Origin: Hybos culiciformis | Taxonomy: Eukaryota; Arthropoda; Insecta; Diptera; Hybotidae | Assembly: GCA_964007475.1 (NCBI GenBank) | Contig: CAXFZM010000277.1 | Span: 62,001-126,000 of the forward strand | DNA: 64,000 bases | Direction: 5' to 3' | In this document: in pieces, positions 10,349-21,591 of the stretch | Layout of the letters: each line of letters starts with the position of its first letter | Numbering within the stretch: position 1 is the first letter of the stretch | Made by a program: the position numbers and the translations under genes | Notes under the pieces: generated by a model | The model's input: the letters and a program-made list of their open reading frames with translations, nothing else | What the model was told of the DNA's origin: nothing | Databases searched by the model: none

Positions 10349-13300
10349 ATGTCTGAGAATATTAACAAAATAAAGAGCCTAGTAGAATCTCTAAATAGAC
10401 AAATTTACATAACAGAACACCTGGCAAACTCACAGCAAACTGCACCAAATTGCAGTAGACGACACTCAGTCCACCCCTCTGAAAATGGGACACTTGGTTC
10501 CCAATTTTCAGAAATAAGTCACCGAACGAGGTGTTCAAACTCTCCGGAAAGAAGACAAAATTCCGAGTCCCCCAGACCTAGCGCCGCAAGAAATCTACGC
10601 CCAAGATCAAACAGACCAAGAAATACTGAAGAACAGTATTATCAAGTACAATATGATAGGGAATTAGATCTCAAAAAACGGTTCGGTTTATTTTTTAACG
10701 GGGACGAGGTTGAAAACTTTGTACAAGATGTGGACAATCAAAGAATTGACCACAATATCTCAGATCGAGTCTTAATTAATAATTTCCATCAGTTGCTAGA
10801 CCCCACAGTAAAAAAGTGGTATTTTCTTTATTTTAGAACACACAATAAACAAAATACTACCTGGAGAACTTTTAGTTCAGCCCTCATAGATGAGTACGCT
10901 GATACTCCAGATGAAGATTTAAAAATAACAGAACTGATTACGAGGAAACAAAAATTAGGGGAAACATGGAGAGAGTTTATTCTAACCATGACATCTCTCA
11001 ACCAAAAGTTAGAATTTCCAATGAGTGAACAAATGTTAACAAACCGGATAAGATTGAATGTAAGACGCGAATATCGGGAACCCTTACAGGCTATTGAAAT
11101 ACCTAATCTTAATACCCTTAGAACTAAACTAAGGATGATAGACTCATGTCAAGAATCACAACCGGTTAATAGGACTTATCAGGATGAACCTAGTTATATC
11201 AAACCTTCTAAAGAACGGAACTGGTGTCGCCTACAAGAAATACAATTTGAGGATTATTACTGTTATAACAAAAAATATTCTGAAAACTACTACGAAAGAG
11301 AGGCCTTACAAAATACGAATAAACTGCCCTATAATAATACCAAGAACTTTAAAAGAAGGTATAAGGAACCTGCTAGACCTAAAATAAATAAAATCCCAAG
11401 ACCATCAACTCCAGATATGAATCTACGTTGTTGGAACTGTGAAATGCCAGGCCATGAGTACATGGACTGCGTAGCTAATTTTAGGAGGGTATTCTGCTAT
11501 AAATGCGGAATGCCAAATGAAGTTTCCCCTACTTGCAAAAATTGCAATAAAACTGAGCAGTTACAACCTGTAGCGAAGCCTTCTACAGATAGTGATCTAG
11601 GCCAAAATATTATTTTCTCAGACCCTATTGATAACAAGTTATCAAATAATGACAATAAAAAATTTAAGAATAACGAAAATTTTCAAAAAGAAGTAAATAA
11701 AATTTTAGAAAAACGTAAAATTCAAGAAATGGAGTATAAGCCAAAGAAACACTGGCCTCCATATCATATCAAAAGGCAGCGATATGATCGAAAACGCGCT
11801 GAAATAATAGCCTATAAAAATATTAGCGAAGTAAGACTTAACATAAATAAAATTCCTAGATCAAAAAAGAGAAAAAGGAATTCTATTCGCAAAATAAATT
11901 TTTATAAAAATGTCAAAATAGACAAATCAAACATTTTATCATCGGTAATAAAATTACCAAACGATAACAGACCCTACGTAAGAATTCAGGTAGGAAGAGT
12001 AACCCTTGAGGGATTACTAGACTCAGGAGCCTCAATTTCTTGTCTGGGAAAAGATAAGAAATGGCTCACAGAAAATACAAATTTCAAATTACACAAAATT
12101 ACTGAAACAGTAACAACCGCCTCTGGCAATAAAACAGAAATTATAGGATACATTTTAGTACCTATATCCTTCAATAATTTGACAAAAATCTTAAAAATCC
12201 ATTTAGTCCCTAAATTATCACAAGAACTCTATCTTGGTGTTAATTTTTGGACTCAATTTAACCTAGCCCCTCAAATTTTTAACTCAATCAGCGAAATAGC
12301 TGAAACTGATCCTAACACTCATGAGTTAGATATGAATGAAAAGTTGGAGCTAGAATCCATTAAGAAAATGTTCCCCTCTTATGCCGTAGAAGGACTAGGA
12401 TGTACAGCCTTGGAAGAACACGTAATAGACACAGGGGAAAATGATCCTATAAAACAAAAACATTACCCGATCTCCCCTGCCATTCAAAGTTTAATGTACG
12501 CCGAGGTCGATAGGATGTTAGAAATGGGTGTGATAGAAGAGAGTAATAGCGCTTGGACATCTCCGGTAGTATTAGTCAGAAAACCAGGAAAAAACCGACT
12601 TTGTTTAGACTCACGTAAAGTTAATGAGTTGACAAAGAAAGACGCGTATCCTTTACCGAATATTCAAGGACTGCTTGCGAGAATAGATAAGACAAAATAT
12701 ATAAGCAGTATAGATTTAAAAGACGCGTTTTGGCAAATTCCTTTAGAAAAACTGTCACGAGAAAAAACCACTTTCGCAATTCCCGGTAGACCCCTTTATC
12801 AGTATACAAGAATGCCTTTCGGTCTCTGCAACGCCGCCCAGCGCATGTGTAGACTTATGGACGAGGTAATCCCCCAACATCTGAAAGAAGAGGTAAAAGT
12901 CTATTTGGATGATTTGATGGTCGCGACAGAAAGTAAGGTACGTCACTTTCAACTATTAAAAGAGGTTGCCTTCGCCTTAAGGAAAGCAAACCTCACAATA
13001 AATGTTGAAAAATCTAAGTTTTTTATGAAAGAAATCAAATACCTCGGTTATTTAATTGGCGCGAACGGGACAAAACCTGACCCAGGGAAAATAACTGCAA
13101 TTTCTGAGTATCCTGAGCCTAAGACCCTGAAACAAACTAGGCGTTTTTTAGGAATGACTGGATGGTTCCAGCGTTTAATTCAAAATTATTCCACAATAGT
13201 AGCACCTATAACAGATTGCCTCAAAATTAAAAATTCTAATAACAAATTCATTTTCACAAGTAAAGCTCGAGAAGCGTTCACTAAAATCTCAGAACCGGTT

Positions 13301-14590
13301 TTGGCCCCACCAGATTATGGAAAACCATTCTTTATACAAACCGATGCCAGCCAATCCGGCATTGGGGCGGTACTTTTCCAATATGACTCAGAAAATAATG
13401 AGCATCCGGTAGCCTATATGTCTAAAAAGTTTAATGACACACAAGCTCGGTGGGCGGCGACTGAACAAGAATGTTTCGCCGTAGTCGAGGCAATAAAGAG
13501 GTTTAGAATGTACATTGAAGGCGTAAAATTCACGGTATTAACGGACTGTGCAGCGCTCAAATGGCTTATGACCTGTAAAGACCATCACGGGAAACTTTTT
13601 AGGTGGTCATTAAAACTTCAAGCCTTTGAGTTTGACATTCAGCACAGATCCGGAAAAAAGAATGTTGTAGCTGATACCCTTTCAAGATCTTTTGGGATAG
13701 AAGAAATAACCCTTCTTTGTCCGGATCTCGATCTAGACTCAACAGTCTTTGAATCTGAAACATACAAGGAAATTCGTGAGGCGATAGAAGATAACCTTGA
13801 TAGACTCCCTGATCTCAAAGTAGTAGGCAATAAAGTTTTTAAAAGGGTAGACTTCCGAAACGACCAAACCGTATCTGAATTTAACCTGTGGAAACTTTGG
13901 GTTCCGGAAGAGTTGGTGAAAGACGTTATTAAAAATAATCATGACCCTCCTCACTCTGCTCACGGAGGCCTAGGAAAAACTCTCCATAAATTAAAAATAA
14001 ACTATTTCTGGCCTCGAATGTTTTCTGACGTAAAAAGGTACATACAAGAATGTACAGTTTGCAAAGAAACGAAGCCCACTAACCAAATACTAAGACCTCC
14101 AATGGGAAATAAACCCATGCCTGAACGACCTTTTCAAAATCTATATATTGACTTCTTAGGATCTTATCCAAGATCTAAAGCAGGAAATACTTTCATTTTC
14201 ATCATTTTAGATTCTTTTTCAAAATACGTTATTATAAGACCTTTACGTAAGGCAACTTCTGCTAACGCTATTAAAGTGTTAGAAGAAGCCTTTAGTTTAT
14301 TCGGGTGTCCTGAAAGCATATTAAGCGATAATGGGACCCAGTTAGTTTCAAAAGAGTTCGAATCGTATCTAAAAAGTTACGAAATAAAACATAAACTAAC
14401 CGCTTTTTATTCTCCACAAGCAAACGCAAGCGAACGAGTAAATGGCTCAATTCTTAACGCTATAAAAGCATATGTCGATGACCAACAGTATAACTGGGAT
14501 GGTGATCTCGACAGTATAAGTACAGCTCTTCGTGCTAGCGTACCCACTGCCAAGTACCCACCCATCGACGAGCTTAGACCAGGCCTATGA
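10349..14590 (+). CDS. gag-pol polyprotein of the Osvaldo-like element, integrase truncated
   Basis: A single 1413-codon frame. Gag: residues 1 to about 520, with a Cys-His knuckle CWNCEMPGHEYMDC at 361-374 and a second Cys cluster CYKCG..CKNC at 383-399, then a very basic linker. Protease: LLDSGASISCLG at 556-567, with catalytic D558. RT: about 700-900, with SSIDLKDAFWQIPL, RMPFGLCNAA and YLDD at 852-855. RNase H: TDAS from 998, with an ECF block near 1041 and LTDCAAL near 1064. Integrase: His/Cys zinc site (H1202, H1205, C1235, C1238), D1268, D1327 and E1362. Frame and visible catalytic residues are intact, but the protein stops about 30 residues after the catalytic Glu: ALRAS is followed by roughly 18 residues read from the LTR itself (ending DELRPGL). 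The C-terminal DNA-binding domain is therefore lost. Gag and pol share one frame with no frameshift site. ATG 10349 follows an AAA context. Confidence 0.9.
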   Translation: MSENINKIKSLVESLNRQIYITEHLANSQQTAPNCSRRHSVHPSENGTLGSQFSEISHRTRCSNSPERRQNSESPRPSAARNLRPRSNRPRNTEEQYYQVQYDRELDLKKRFGLFFNGDEVENFVQDVDNQRIDHNISDRVLINNFHQLLDPTVKKWYFLYFRTHNKQNTTWRTFSSALIDEYADTPDEDLKITELITRKQKLGETWREFILTMTSLNQKLEFPMSEQMLTNRIRLNVRREYREPLQAIEIPNLNTLRTKLRMIDSCQESQPVNRTYQDEPSYIKPSKERNWCRLQEIQFEDYYCYNKKYSENYYEREALQNTNKLPYNNTKNFKRRYKEPARPKINKIPRPSTPDMNLRCWNCEMPGHEYMDCVANFRRVFCYKCGMPNEVSPTCKNCNKTEQLQPVAKPSTDSDLGQNIIFSDPIDNKLSNNDNKKFKNNENFQKEVNKILEKRKIQEMEYKPKKHWPPYHIKRQRYDRKRAEIIAYKNISEVRLNINKIPRSKKRKRNSIRKINFYKNVKIDKSNILSSVIKLPNDNRPYVRIQVGRVTLEGLLDSGASISCLGKDKKWLTENTNFKLHKITETVTTASGNKTEIIGYILVPISFNNLTKILKIHLVPKLSQELYLGVNFWTQFNLAPQIFNSISEIAETDPNTHELDMNEKLELESIKKMFPSYAVEGLGCTALEEHVIDTGENDPIKQKHYPISPAIQSLMYAEVDRMLEMGVIEESNSAWTSPVVLVRKPGKNRLCLDSRKVNELTKKDAYPLPNIQGLLARIDKTKYISSIDLKDAFWQIPLEKLSREKTTFAIPGRPLYQYTRMPFGLCNAAQRMCRLMDEVIPQHLKEEVKVYLDDLMVATESKVRHFQLLKEVAFALRKANLTINVEKSKFFMKEIKYLGYLIGANGTKPDPGKITAISEYPEPKTLKQTRRFLGMTGWFQRLIQNYSTIVAPITDCLKIKNSNNKFIFTSKAREAFTKISEPVLAPPDYGKPFFIQTDASQSGIGAVLFQYDSENNEHPVAYMSKKFNDTQARWAATEQECFAVVEAIKRFRMYIEGVKFTVLTDCAALKWLMTCKDHHGKLFRWSLKLQAFEFDIQHRSGKKNVVADTLSRSFGIEEITLLCPDLDLDSTVFESETYKEIREAIEDNLDRLPDLKVVGNKVFKRVDFRNDQTVSEFNLWKLWVPEELVKDVIKNNHDPPHSAHGGLGKTLHKLKINYFWPRMFSDVKRYIQECTVCKETKPTNQILRPPMGNKPMPERPFQNLYIDFLGSYPRSKAGNTFIFIILDSFSKYVIIRPLRKATSANAIKVLEEAFSLFGCPESILSDNGTQLVSKEFESYLKSYEIKHKLTAFYSPQANASERVNGSILNAIKAYVDDQQYNWDGDLDSISTALRASVPTAKYPPIDELRPGL

Positions 14591-14990
14591 ACCAGGATGT
14601 CAGGCAGTGGACTCGGCACCAGAATAAATTCGGCTGGTAGAGCTATTTTATTAGCCTCTACCTTCGCCATATTTTATTATAAAATTTTTATGATAAAACT
14701 CTGGAATTCTATCAGAGCTCGCATATTTATTTATGCAACTTCAGATTTTTAAACCTTCCCCCGTAAATTTTAATTGTAACTTTTGTTATTTTAAAATTCA
14801 TAATTTTGTATTAAATAAATTCATAACAAATGGTACCCAACGTGGTGTTAGAAATTTGTTATCCTCCGTTCAAACTAATCCTCCTTTAATTCATAACAAA
14901 TGGCGCCCAACGTGGTGCTGGAAATTTGTTATCCTCAATTCAAACAAATCCTCCTTTATTTCATAATTTTTATAAAATAAATTCATAACA
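14545..14990 (+). repeat. 3' LTR, lacking its first 21 bp
   Basis: Aligns with 7619-8064 without indels and with about eight substitutions. The canonical TGTTATGAA start is absent because a deletion joined integrase codons directly to LTR position 22. It contains the same two PBS-like units (about 14833 and 14902) and ends ATTCATAACA at 14990. Confidence 0.85.
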
Positions 14991-16818
14991 AAATTAGGTA
15001 ACAAATGAGAAATTGCGATGTATGCTTGAGACTGCTTAATTATAATCTTCCTTTTCTTTTTTACTTTTATTGTTTATTTGTAATTTTTTTTTTTTATGAT
15101 ATTTTATATCAAACAGCAAAATGTTTGACTATAAATGTTATTAGAAACATAAACCTATGTATTTCATAAAAATGTTGGTCATATATCTAAAAAAAAATTA
15201 AATAAACTGAAAGAATATTATAAATAATTTTTTTTCTGTTTTATTATTTAAAGTATTATTAATTATTACTAAAAAGAAGTAAATTATGTGAAAGAAAAAT
15301 GTTAATTTTATGAGAATTAAAATTTTGAATCACTTACAAGTTACAGGTGGCAACATAGTAAGTAGTAGGTATTTCCATAGCAATCCTATAATCATATACA
15401 TGTACTTATAAAACTACTACAAAAATGAAAAATATATTTCTTATTTTTTTATTAATAAAAAGTCTTTATTAAAGGATTTCTTGCTTTTTTTTCCTAAAAT
15501 ATTTCTGTGTGCGGTTAGAAATTAATTTTAAAAAAGACTCTAGCATACAAAAGAAATTAAACCATTTTATATACAAATATATAAATTAATTTTTTTTTGT
15601 TACATAGTCATTCATAAAAAACTAAATGCCATTACATAAATTCCACTAAATATCATTTGATGAAATTAGATGTTTTTACATTTATAAATATTGTCAAATC
15701 TTAAAAAAACAAAAAGCAACTCTAACACTTAATTTCAGTAAGACAAATTGAAAAATTGACACAAATTCCAGTCCGAGTTGAAATGTATACCATTTTGTTA
15801 TTTCTATCAAAGTTCATTGTTATTTTTAGCTTCGGTTAAAGCGAATATCATAAAATTAAATATATATTACATTATAGTTTAGCTTTAGATAAAAAAAATA
15901 TTTTATTCCAGTTAAAAAATGTTTTTATAATAATTACGAAAAAAATTAAAAAATGTATACTTAACTAGTAATTAAGCTAGTGTACTTGGAAAACAGTGAG
16001 AAAACTTGAACGATTGCCTGAGTTAATACACTTGATCTCTAATTGGCTCTAATTGGCATCTAATTTTATTAAAACCAAGTATACATTTTGAGTAGGTCTC
16101 TGTGAAAAGAAGTAGGAAAACTTGAGTTTTTGTAAAGCTTATAGTCGTTTTCCTCCAAAAAAAATTAAAATTTCAGTTATCTGGTCCCGTATTTATATAA
16201 AATAGAGATAATTATTTTGGCGACGGAAGTGAAAGATATTTGTAAAATAGGTTTTTTGATTTCTTTATTTTTTTTAATTCATTAAATTTACACATGAAAA
16301 CATTTTGTTTTTTCAATTTTTATATAATTTTATTGTATTTCCAAATTTAACAAAGCAAAAAAAAACATAAAACTTTATGTTAATTTCTAGTTCCATATTT
16401 TTTTTTTTAATTAATTATTTAGTTTTAAATTGTTTCTCAACGTTATAATTTTTTTCAGTATCTAAAATAATTAATTAAAAATTTAATTTACATTTTTTTT
16501 TTAAATTAAAGAAAGAAATAAAACATAAATAAACTTCATAATAAAAATTGAAAACACAATCGAATATAGTGTAATCACTAAATTAAGATGATAATAAAGC
16601 CATGCCAAATATACTTGAAGAACTCAATGCTCTGGAAAACCAAGGTGGTTTAAGCTGTATTGAAATGGTTTCAAAACAAATTTATTAGATTTCAACTTTA
16701 TTCAAGATGTTTCCAGCTAAGAGAATTACTGTAAATTAGTCAGAAAAAGGGTTGCAAGTTCCAGTATTATGCTTCAATATTATTAGTTTATAATATAAAA
16801 AGTACTCTCCTCAGTTCT
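14991..16818. other. AT-rich spacer, nothing recognised
   Basis: No gene, RNA or repeat family identified. Homopolymer runs dominate. Confidence 0.5.
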
Positions 16819-17250
16819 TGTTTCATTTATTCTTACTATCAATTTACCCTCTAGGTCTAGACATTATGAAGCTCTAAAACTTCAATTCCATAAAACTAAC
16901 TACCCAATAACTAATTGCTTACGTATATTAATTTAACATATGACATTTGTGGATTTCACTTTAAATGCTTATGTATATTAATTTAACATCTGATTGTTTC
17001 ATTTATTGTTCTTACTATCAATTTACCCTCTAGGTCTAGACATTATGAAGCTCTAAAACTTCAATTCCATAAAACTAACTACCCAATAACTAATAACGTA
17101 TATTAATTTAACATCTGATATTTGTGGATTTCACTTTAAATGCTTATGTATATTAATTTAACATTTGATATTTGTGGACTTCACTTTTAATACTTATGTA
17201 TAATTAATTTAACATATGATATTTGTGGATTCCAATTTAAATCTAGAAAT
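16819..17250. repeat. Imperfect direct repeats, about 170 bp and about 55 bp units
   Basis: A segment with TTTACCCTCTAGGTCTAGAC followed by ATTATGAAGCTC occurs at about 16819-16920 and again at about 16995-17090. Between and after them a shorter unit, TATTAATTTAACAT plus TTGTGGATTTCACTTT, recurs about five times to 17250. No coding content. Confidence 0.7.
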
Positions 17251-17778
17251 GTATATGTATTTATGTTGGTAATGGTTTATGCAGCCTCGATTTTAAATGA
17301 AAAACTAATTTATTTGTTGTTTGATTTTATAATTTATTTGTCAATATTTCGTACCTGTTTTGGTACATTTTCAAGACCTGAATGCGAAAAGATAGAAACA
17401 TTTTCATCATTACATTCATAAAAGATTTTTTTGTTTTATTTTTTAAATTATTACTACTTATATCTTACTTTATCATTGAAAAAATATTTCTGCTTATTGC
17501 ATCGTCATAAAAATTAAATATAAAAAAAAAAATCTTTATGAAAATAACACATATTAAAATTCAAATTTAAAATTAAAAGTTAAAAAAATAATAAAAAAAA
17601 AATACGAAAACTTAAAACTATCAAACATTAATTATTGGACTATTATACATTAATAAATAGATAAATATTTATTATTAGATCCATTTAATACAAACAGGCA
17701 TATAAAAGAAATTTAAAAAAAAAATTAATACACATATATATAAATATAAATACAGTAATATCTAAATACTAACATACA
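17251..17778. other. AT-rich region, probable 3' untranslated part of the LINE to the right
   Basis: Lies directly downstream (minus strand) of the LINE stop codon. No clear poly(A) tail or target duplication could be fixed, so the 3' end of the element is not placed. Confidence 0.35.
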
Positions 17779-20391
17779 TTACAAATATACAAATGATGTG
17801 GAAAAACAAATCTGACATTCTAATAAATTGAAAACCAAAATAAAACTATAATATTGAGTAGGTTCCTCAAATCTGGCAAAAAACAGACTTTTAAACAGTT
17901 TTCCACCAAAAGCACACGAGAGTAGGATTGGAGAATATCGATTGTAACATCTGACCAAACTTGAGATAGGACTGTTAACACCATAGTTACATCGAGAAAA
18001 TGGTACATGCAATACATCGTTGTTCCTCAAGTTTCTTACAGGAACATTAAGATTAAATTTAGATAATAAATTAGGACAAGCAATTTCACCACTCAGAATG
18101 CCATGAACGAGACCAAAACCAAGATATGATCTCCTCGACTCAAGGCTATGTAAGCTGATTAATTCTAAACGCTGGCTGTAGGGTGGTAAATTTAGAGGAT
18201 CCTGCCAATTCAATCTGCGAAGACAATAACGGAGAAAATTTCTTTGTACACCCTCCAGCCTACGAATATGAATCGAATAATAAGGAGACCAAATCTGACA
18301 AGCATATTCCAAAATAGGACGAACAAAAGTAATATATAAAATCTTTAAAATATATGGATCTTCAAATTCTCTGGATTGACGCTTAACAAATCCCAGCATT
18401 CTGGTTGCCCTATTGGTGATGTAGTCAATATGAGTATTGAAACTTAACCTAACATCCAGGAATAAACCAAGATCAAGTTTCTCATGAACTCTGGTAAGCT
18501 TTTCCGAACCCAAATCATAATCGGAACTCAGATTAGATCTTCTTCTTGAAAAAGTCATGAAATCACACTTGCCAACATTCAAGTACAGGTTGTTATTGCA
18601 GCACCAAGTGTAAAACACATTTAAATCTCTCTGTAATATAGAACAATCTGAATTATTTTTAATTGATCGGAAGATCTTTGTATCGTCTGCATAGATCAGA
18701 ATATTTGATAATATTAAGCCAGGTAAATCGTTGATGAATAACGAGAAAAAAATGGGGCCTAAGTGACTTCCCTGCGGTACCCCACTATGAACCACAAAAG
18801 GATTTGACAAAACGTAACCGAACAAAACCTGATATTGACGATCAATCAAATAATCAAGTGTCCAGTCAATGAAATCCGAACCAAATCCGAGTTTTCGAAG
18901 CTTATGAATAAATGTATGATGGCATAACTTGTCAAACGCCTTCGAAAAATCCATGAAAACACAGTCCACTTGAACCCCCGCAAGAAATCCATCAATACAG
19001 AACGAACTGAACTCCAATAAATTCGTTGTTGTAGACCTACCACGAACAAAACCATGCTGACATGGAGATAGGATAGATTTCAAATGGAACTGAAGATCAT
19101 CAGCAATTATCGATTCAAAAATTTTCGGAATTGTAGATAGTCGAGCTATAGGACGATAATTGGAGATTTCACTCTTGGATGCTTTTTTATGAAGTGGGAT
19201 TATAAAAGATGTTTTCCAAAATTTAGGAAAACACCGAGAATTAATTGATTTATTAAATAAATTGTACAAGGGCTCAACGAAAAAACTTGCACAAGATTTT
19301 AAAATAATAGGTGGAATGCCGTCTGGACCTGCGGCTGAGGAAGTATTTAAAGAATTGAGGGATTTGAGAATTTTTTCTTTTGAAATATAGAAATTAATAT
19401 TAGAAAGATGGTTGAAAGTTTGGATATGGTCCATAGGGGGAGAATGAGAAGAGCTAGCTACATTACTAGCAGAAGATTTTTTAAAAAAGTCAGCAAAAAA
19501 ATTACAAATTATAAAGTTATCATTACTAGAAACTGATTCATGAGTGAGTGTTGAAGGATAAGATGATGATTTTCGTTTAATGTTCACAAAATTCCAAAAA
19601 TCCTTAGGGTTTGTCTTCAAGCCATTTTGCAGCTCAACCAAATAGCTGGAATAGTTATAAGCTGCCAACGATTCAAATTCATTCTTAAATGACAAATATT
19701 TTTGATATTCAACAGCACACTTCGAAAGGCAATACAATCTCCAAGCCTTGTTTCTCCTATTACGTAGAGATCTCAGTTCCGGCGAATACCATGTTGGCGA
19801 TTTGTTTTGAGAGCTAAAGAATTTAAAAGGTGTGAATTCCAAAATCCTTTCAAATATAAGGGAATAAAAATATTGAATAGACTCATCCATACTTAACTCA
19901 GACAAAAGACTCCAGTCAACACCACGAAGTGACTCATTGAGACCAGTAAAATTTGTTTTATTAAAATCAAAAGTGTAAATACTTTCTAATTGAACACTAG
20001 CCGAGTTAAAACCTGAGTCAAAACTGGCTATCAAAGAAGGATGATGGCTTTCTTCCGGTAATAACGGATCATTAGAGCGGGAAACATCAAACATAGGAAA
20101 ATTGAATGAAAAAACTAAATCAAGTAGTTTATCATTATCATTTTTGACAAAATTACATTGTTCAAAATTTAAACTAAGCAAATCGTCAATGAAATTTGAT
20201 TCCACCATAGAATTAGAATTTGGAAAGTAATCAAGTGAATCAGGGTCAACTTGCCACGAGGTACCACCCAGATTAAAATCACCTCCAACAAGTATTTTAT
20301 CATTCACATCCAAAATATCCCCCAAAGAATCCAATATACTAACAAATTCATCATATAAAATCTTTTTATATGATGAACAAAACAAAAACAA
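17779..20391 (-). CDS. Jockey-like LINE ORF2, 5'-truncated in the endonuclease
   Basis: A clean 870-codon minus-strand frame. The visible endonuclease part starts about 35 residues before VGGDFNL and includes the SHHPS block near 116. The reverse transcriptase follows with AAGPDGIPP near 353, NYRPIARLS near 411, DFSKAFD near 481, SGVPQGSHLGP near 536 and the catalytic YADD at 567-570. A typical C-terminal region has ILYITFVRPILEYACQIWSP. The first codon of the open frame is a TTG at 20389-20391 and is not a real start: the N-terminal endonuclease is missing. Family length is usually about 900 residues for ORF2, so a little over 100 are lost. The element copies RNA by target-primed reverse transcription; this copy lacks ORF1 and so is probably dead on arrival although its frame is intact. 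It abuts the Penelope remnant at 20411. Confidence 0.9.
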   Translation of the reverse strand: MFLFCSSYKKILYDEFVSILDSLGDILDVNDKILVGGDFNLGGTSWQVDPDSLDYFPNSNSMVESNFIDDLLSLNFEQCNFVKNDNDKLLDLVFSFNFPMFDVSRSNDPLLPEESHHPSLIASFDSGFNSASVQLESIYTFDFNKTNFTGLNESLRGVDWSLLSELSMDESIQYFYSLIFERILEFTPFKFFSSQNKSPTWYSPELRSLRNRRNKAWRLYCLSKCAVEYQKYLSFKNEFESLAAYNYSSYLVELQNGLKTNPKDFWNFVNIKRKSSSYPSTLTHESVSSNDNFIICNFFADFFKKSSASNVASSSHSPPMDHIQTFNHLSNINFYISKEKILKSLNSLNTSSAAGPDGIPPIILKSCASFFVEPLYNLFNKSINSRCFPKFWKTSFIIPLHKKASKSEISNYRPIARLSTIPKIFESIIADDLQFHLKSILSPCQHGFVRGRSTTTNLLEFSSFCIDGFLAGVQVDCVFMDFSKAFDKLCHHTFIHKLRKLGFGSDFIDWTLDYLIDRQYQVLFGYVLSNPFVVHSGVPQGSHLGPIFFSLFINDLPGLILSNILIYADDTKIFRSIKNNSDCSILQRDLNVFYTWCCNNNLYLNVGKCDFMTFSRRRSNLSSDYDLGSEKLTRVHEKLDLGLFLDVRLSFNTHIDYITNRATRMLGFVKRQSREFEDPYILKILYITFVRPILEYACQIWSPYYSIHIRRLEGVQRNFLRYCLRRLNWQDPLNLPPYSQRLELISLHSLESRRSYLGFGLVHGILSGEIACPNLLSKFNLNVPVRNLRNNDVLHVPFSRCNYGVNSPISSLVRCYNRYSPILLSCAFGGKLFKSLFFARFEEPTQYYSFILVFNLLECQICFSTSFVYL

Positions 20392-20934
20392 AAAACAGCT
20401 GACTTATTAGTTACATGCCTATAGTTATTATTGTTTTAATTTTTTTTTGATCATTTGGAAATGTTTCGCTCAATTTATACATGTTTAATTCTTTTTTTTT
20501 ATTAATTGTATTTATTCTTTTGTACTTGTCGTTAATAAATTTTGTGTCACACTTATAATTGGTTACATTGTCCATATTCAGTTGTATATTTAGAGCTTCT
20601 AAATTTTTGCTCTTTTTCCAATTGTGAGCGTCTTTATGTAAAATCACTGGGTTGTCATAGTCGAATTGATGGTTATTTTCTATTGCGTGAACGCTGTCCC
20701 TTGATTAATTTCACCATTGTTCTTGATTGCTCTTGTGTAGTCATATTTGTGGTCCTTCATTCTTACTTTTATGCCTCTTTTAGTTTCTTCATGTGAGCCG
20801 TTTATTTTGAAAGTGGTTTAAGTCCATTTTCCAAAAAAAAAAGTTAATGATATCAATAAACACAATCCTATATATTATTTTTATTTATAAACAATTTTAG
20901 TCTAATATCATTAAAATCGCTTTGATTTTGACAC

Positions 20935-21294
20935 TTGAAAAAAAATAATTTTGATAGTGGTTTAAGTCCACTTTGTTATATCTTTTCAACTAAACCTCTG
21001 GAAGAACCGTTTTATAAAAGATTAAAAAACGCTCGTGGTGAACCTATCAATTGGTTAAAAATATGTTGGATGCTATTTTTAAAAATTGAACCCTATAAAA
21101 TGTTCTATAAAACATCCATGGACGTGGATACAGAGTTTTAAATTTATTACCTCGTCGGGGAAGACCAAGAAACTTTAATAATATCAAATTAACACCTTTA
21201 TATAAAAATGTACGCCCCATTTCAACTCTTAAGTACAAGGACATGATGGAGTTATTAATGTATATTCCTCCTATACATCACACAGAGTGTAAAT
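20935..21294 (+). pseudogene. C-terminal remnant of an unidentified transposon protein
   Basis: One frame runs 20935-21141 (GLSPLCYIFSTKPLEEPFYK, then a NWLKICWML stretch); after a frameshift the next frame continues RRGRPRNFNNIKLTPLY, RPISTLKYKDMMELL and YIPPIHHTECK before a stop. The ending (RPIS-x-x-K-x-x-D, L-x-x-IPPIHH) resembles C-termini of uncharacterised insect transposon proteins that I cannot name. Its place inside the 35-bp inverted repeats suggests it is what is left of that element's own transposase. Confidence 0.45.
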
Positions 21295-21327
21295 GAGGAG
21301 AAAGAATAATATAAAATAATTTAATTA

Positions 21328-21530
21328 CACCTAATTCTGTTTTTACACGGTAGATACGTTCCAGAAAAAACCGCGTAAAAAAAAAACCGTGTAAAAAAAG
21401 ACATGAAAATTCTAAACAATTACGATTAAAAAAATATTTTTCGTTCAAATTTCTTTGAAAAGGGTTCTTTTCTAAACCGTGTTAAATCAAAACCGTGCAA
21501 AAAAAGACCGTGTAAAAACAGAATTAGGTG
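21328..21530. mobile_element. 203-bp MITE with TA target site
   Basis: Inverted repeats CACCTAATTCTGTTTTTACA..CGG at both ends, flanked by TA (21326-21327, 21531-21532). Internal repeats of CCGTGTAAAAA. The size and TA duplication fit a Tc1/mariner-type MITE, nested in the 1.56 kb element. Confidence 0.75.
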
Positions 21531-21591
21531 TATTTTAATTATTTAAATGAATGTTATTTTAATTTTGTAATAAATGAATTAATACATATTT

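Larger units (their letters stand above)
7598..14990 (+). mobile_element. Osvaldo-like Ty3/gypsy LTR retrotransposon, 3' internal part deleted
   Basis: Two LTR copies (7598-8064 and 14545-14990) flank a 2.3 kb leader and a single gag-pol frame. Evidence for the clade: domain order protease, RT, RNase H, integrase (gypsy type); a paired Cys-rich gag motif with a second CYKCG knuckle; RMPFGLCNAAQRMCR in RT; and a primer binding site TGGCGCCCAACGTGG matching the 3' end of insect tRNA-Lys as I recall it. These features are shared by Osvaldo and Ulysses elements. The LTRs differ by about eight substitutions over 446 bp, so the insertion is not very recent. No perfect target duplication is visible (aactt at left, aaatt at right). 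The end of integrase, any polypurine tract and the first 21 bp of the 3' LTR are missing in one deletion, so this copy is probably not autonomous. Confidence 0.85.
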
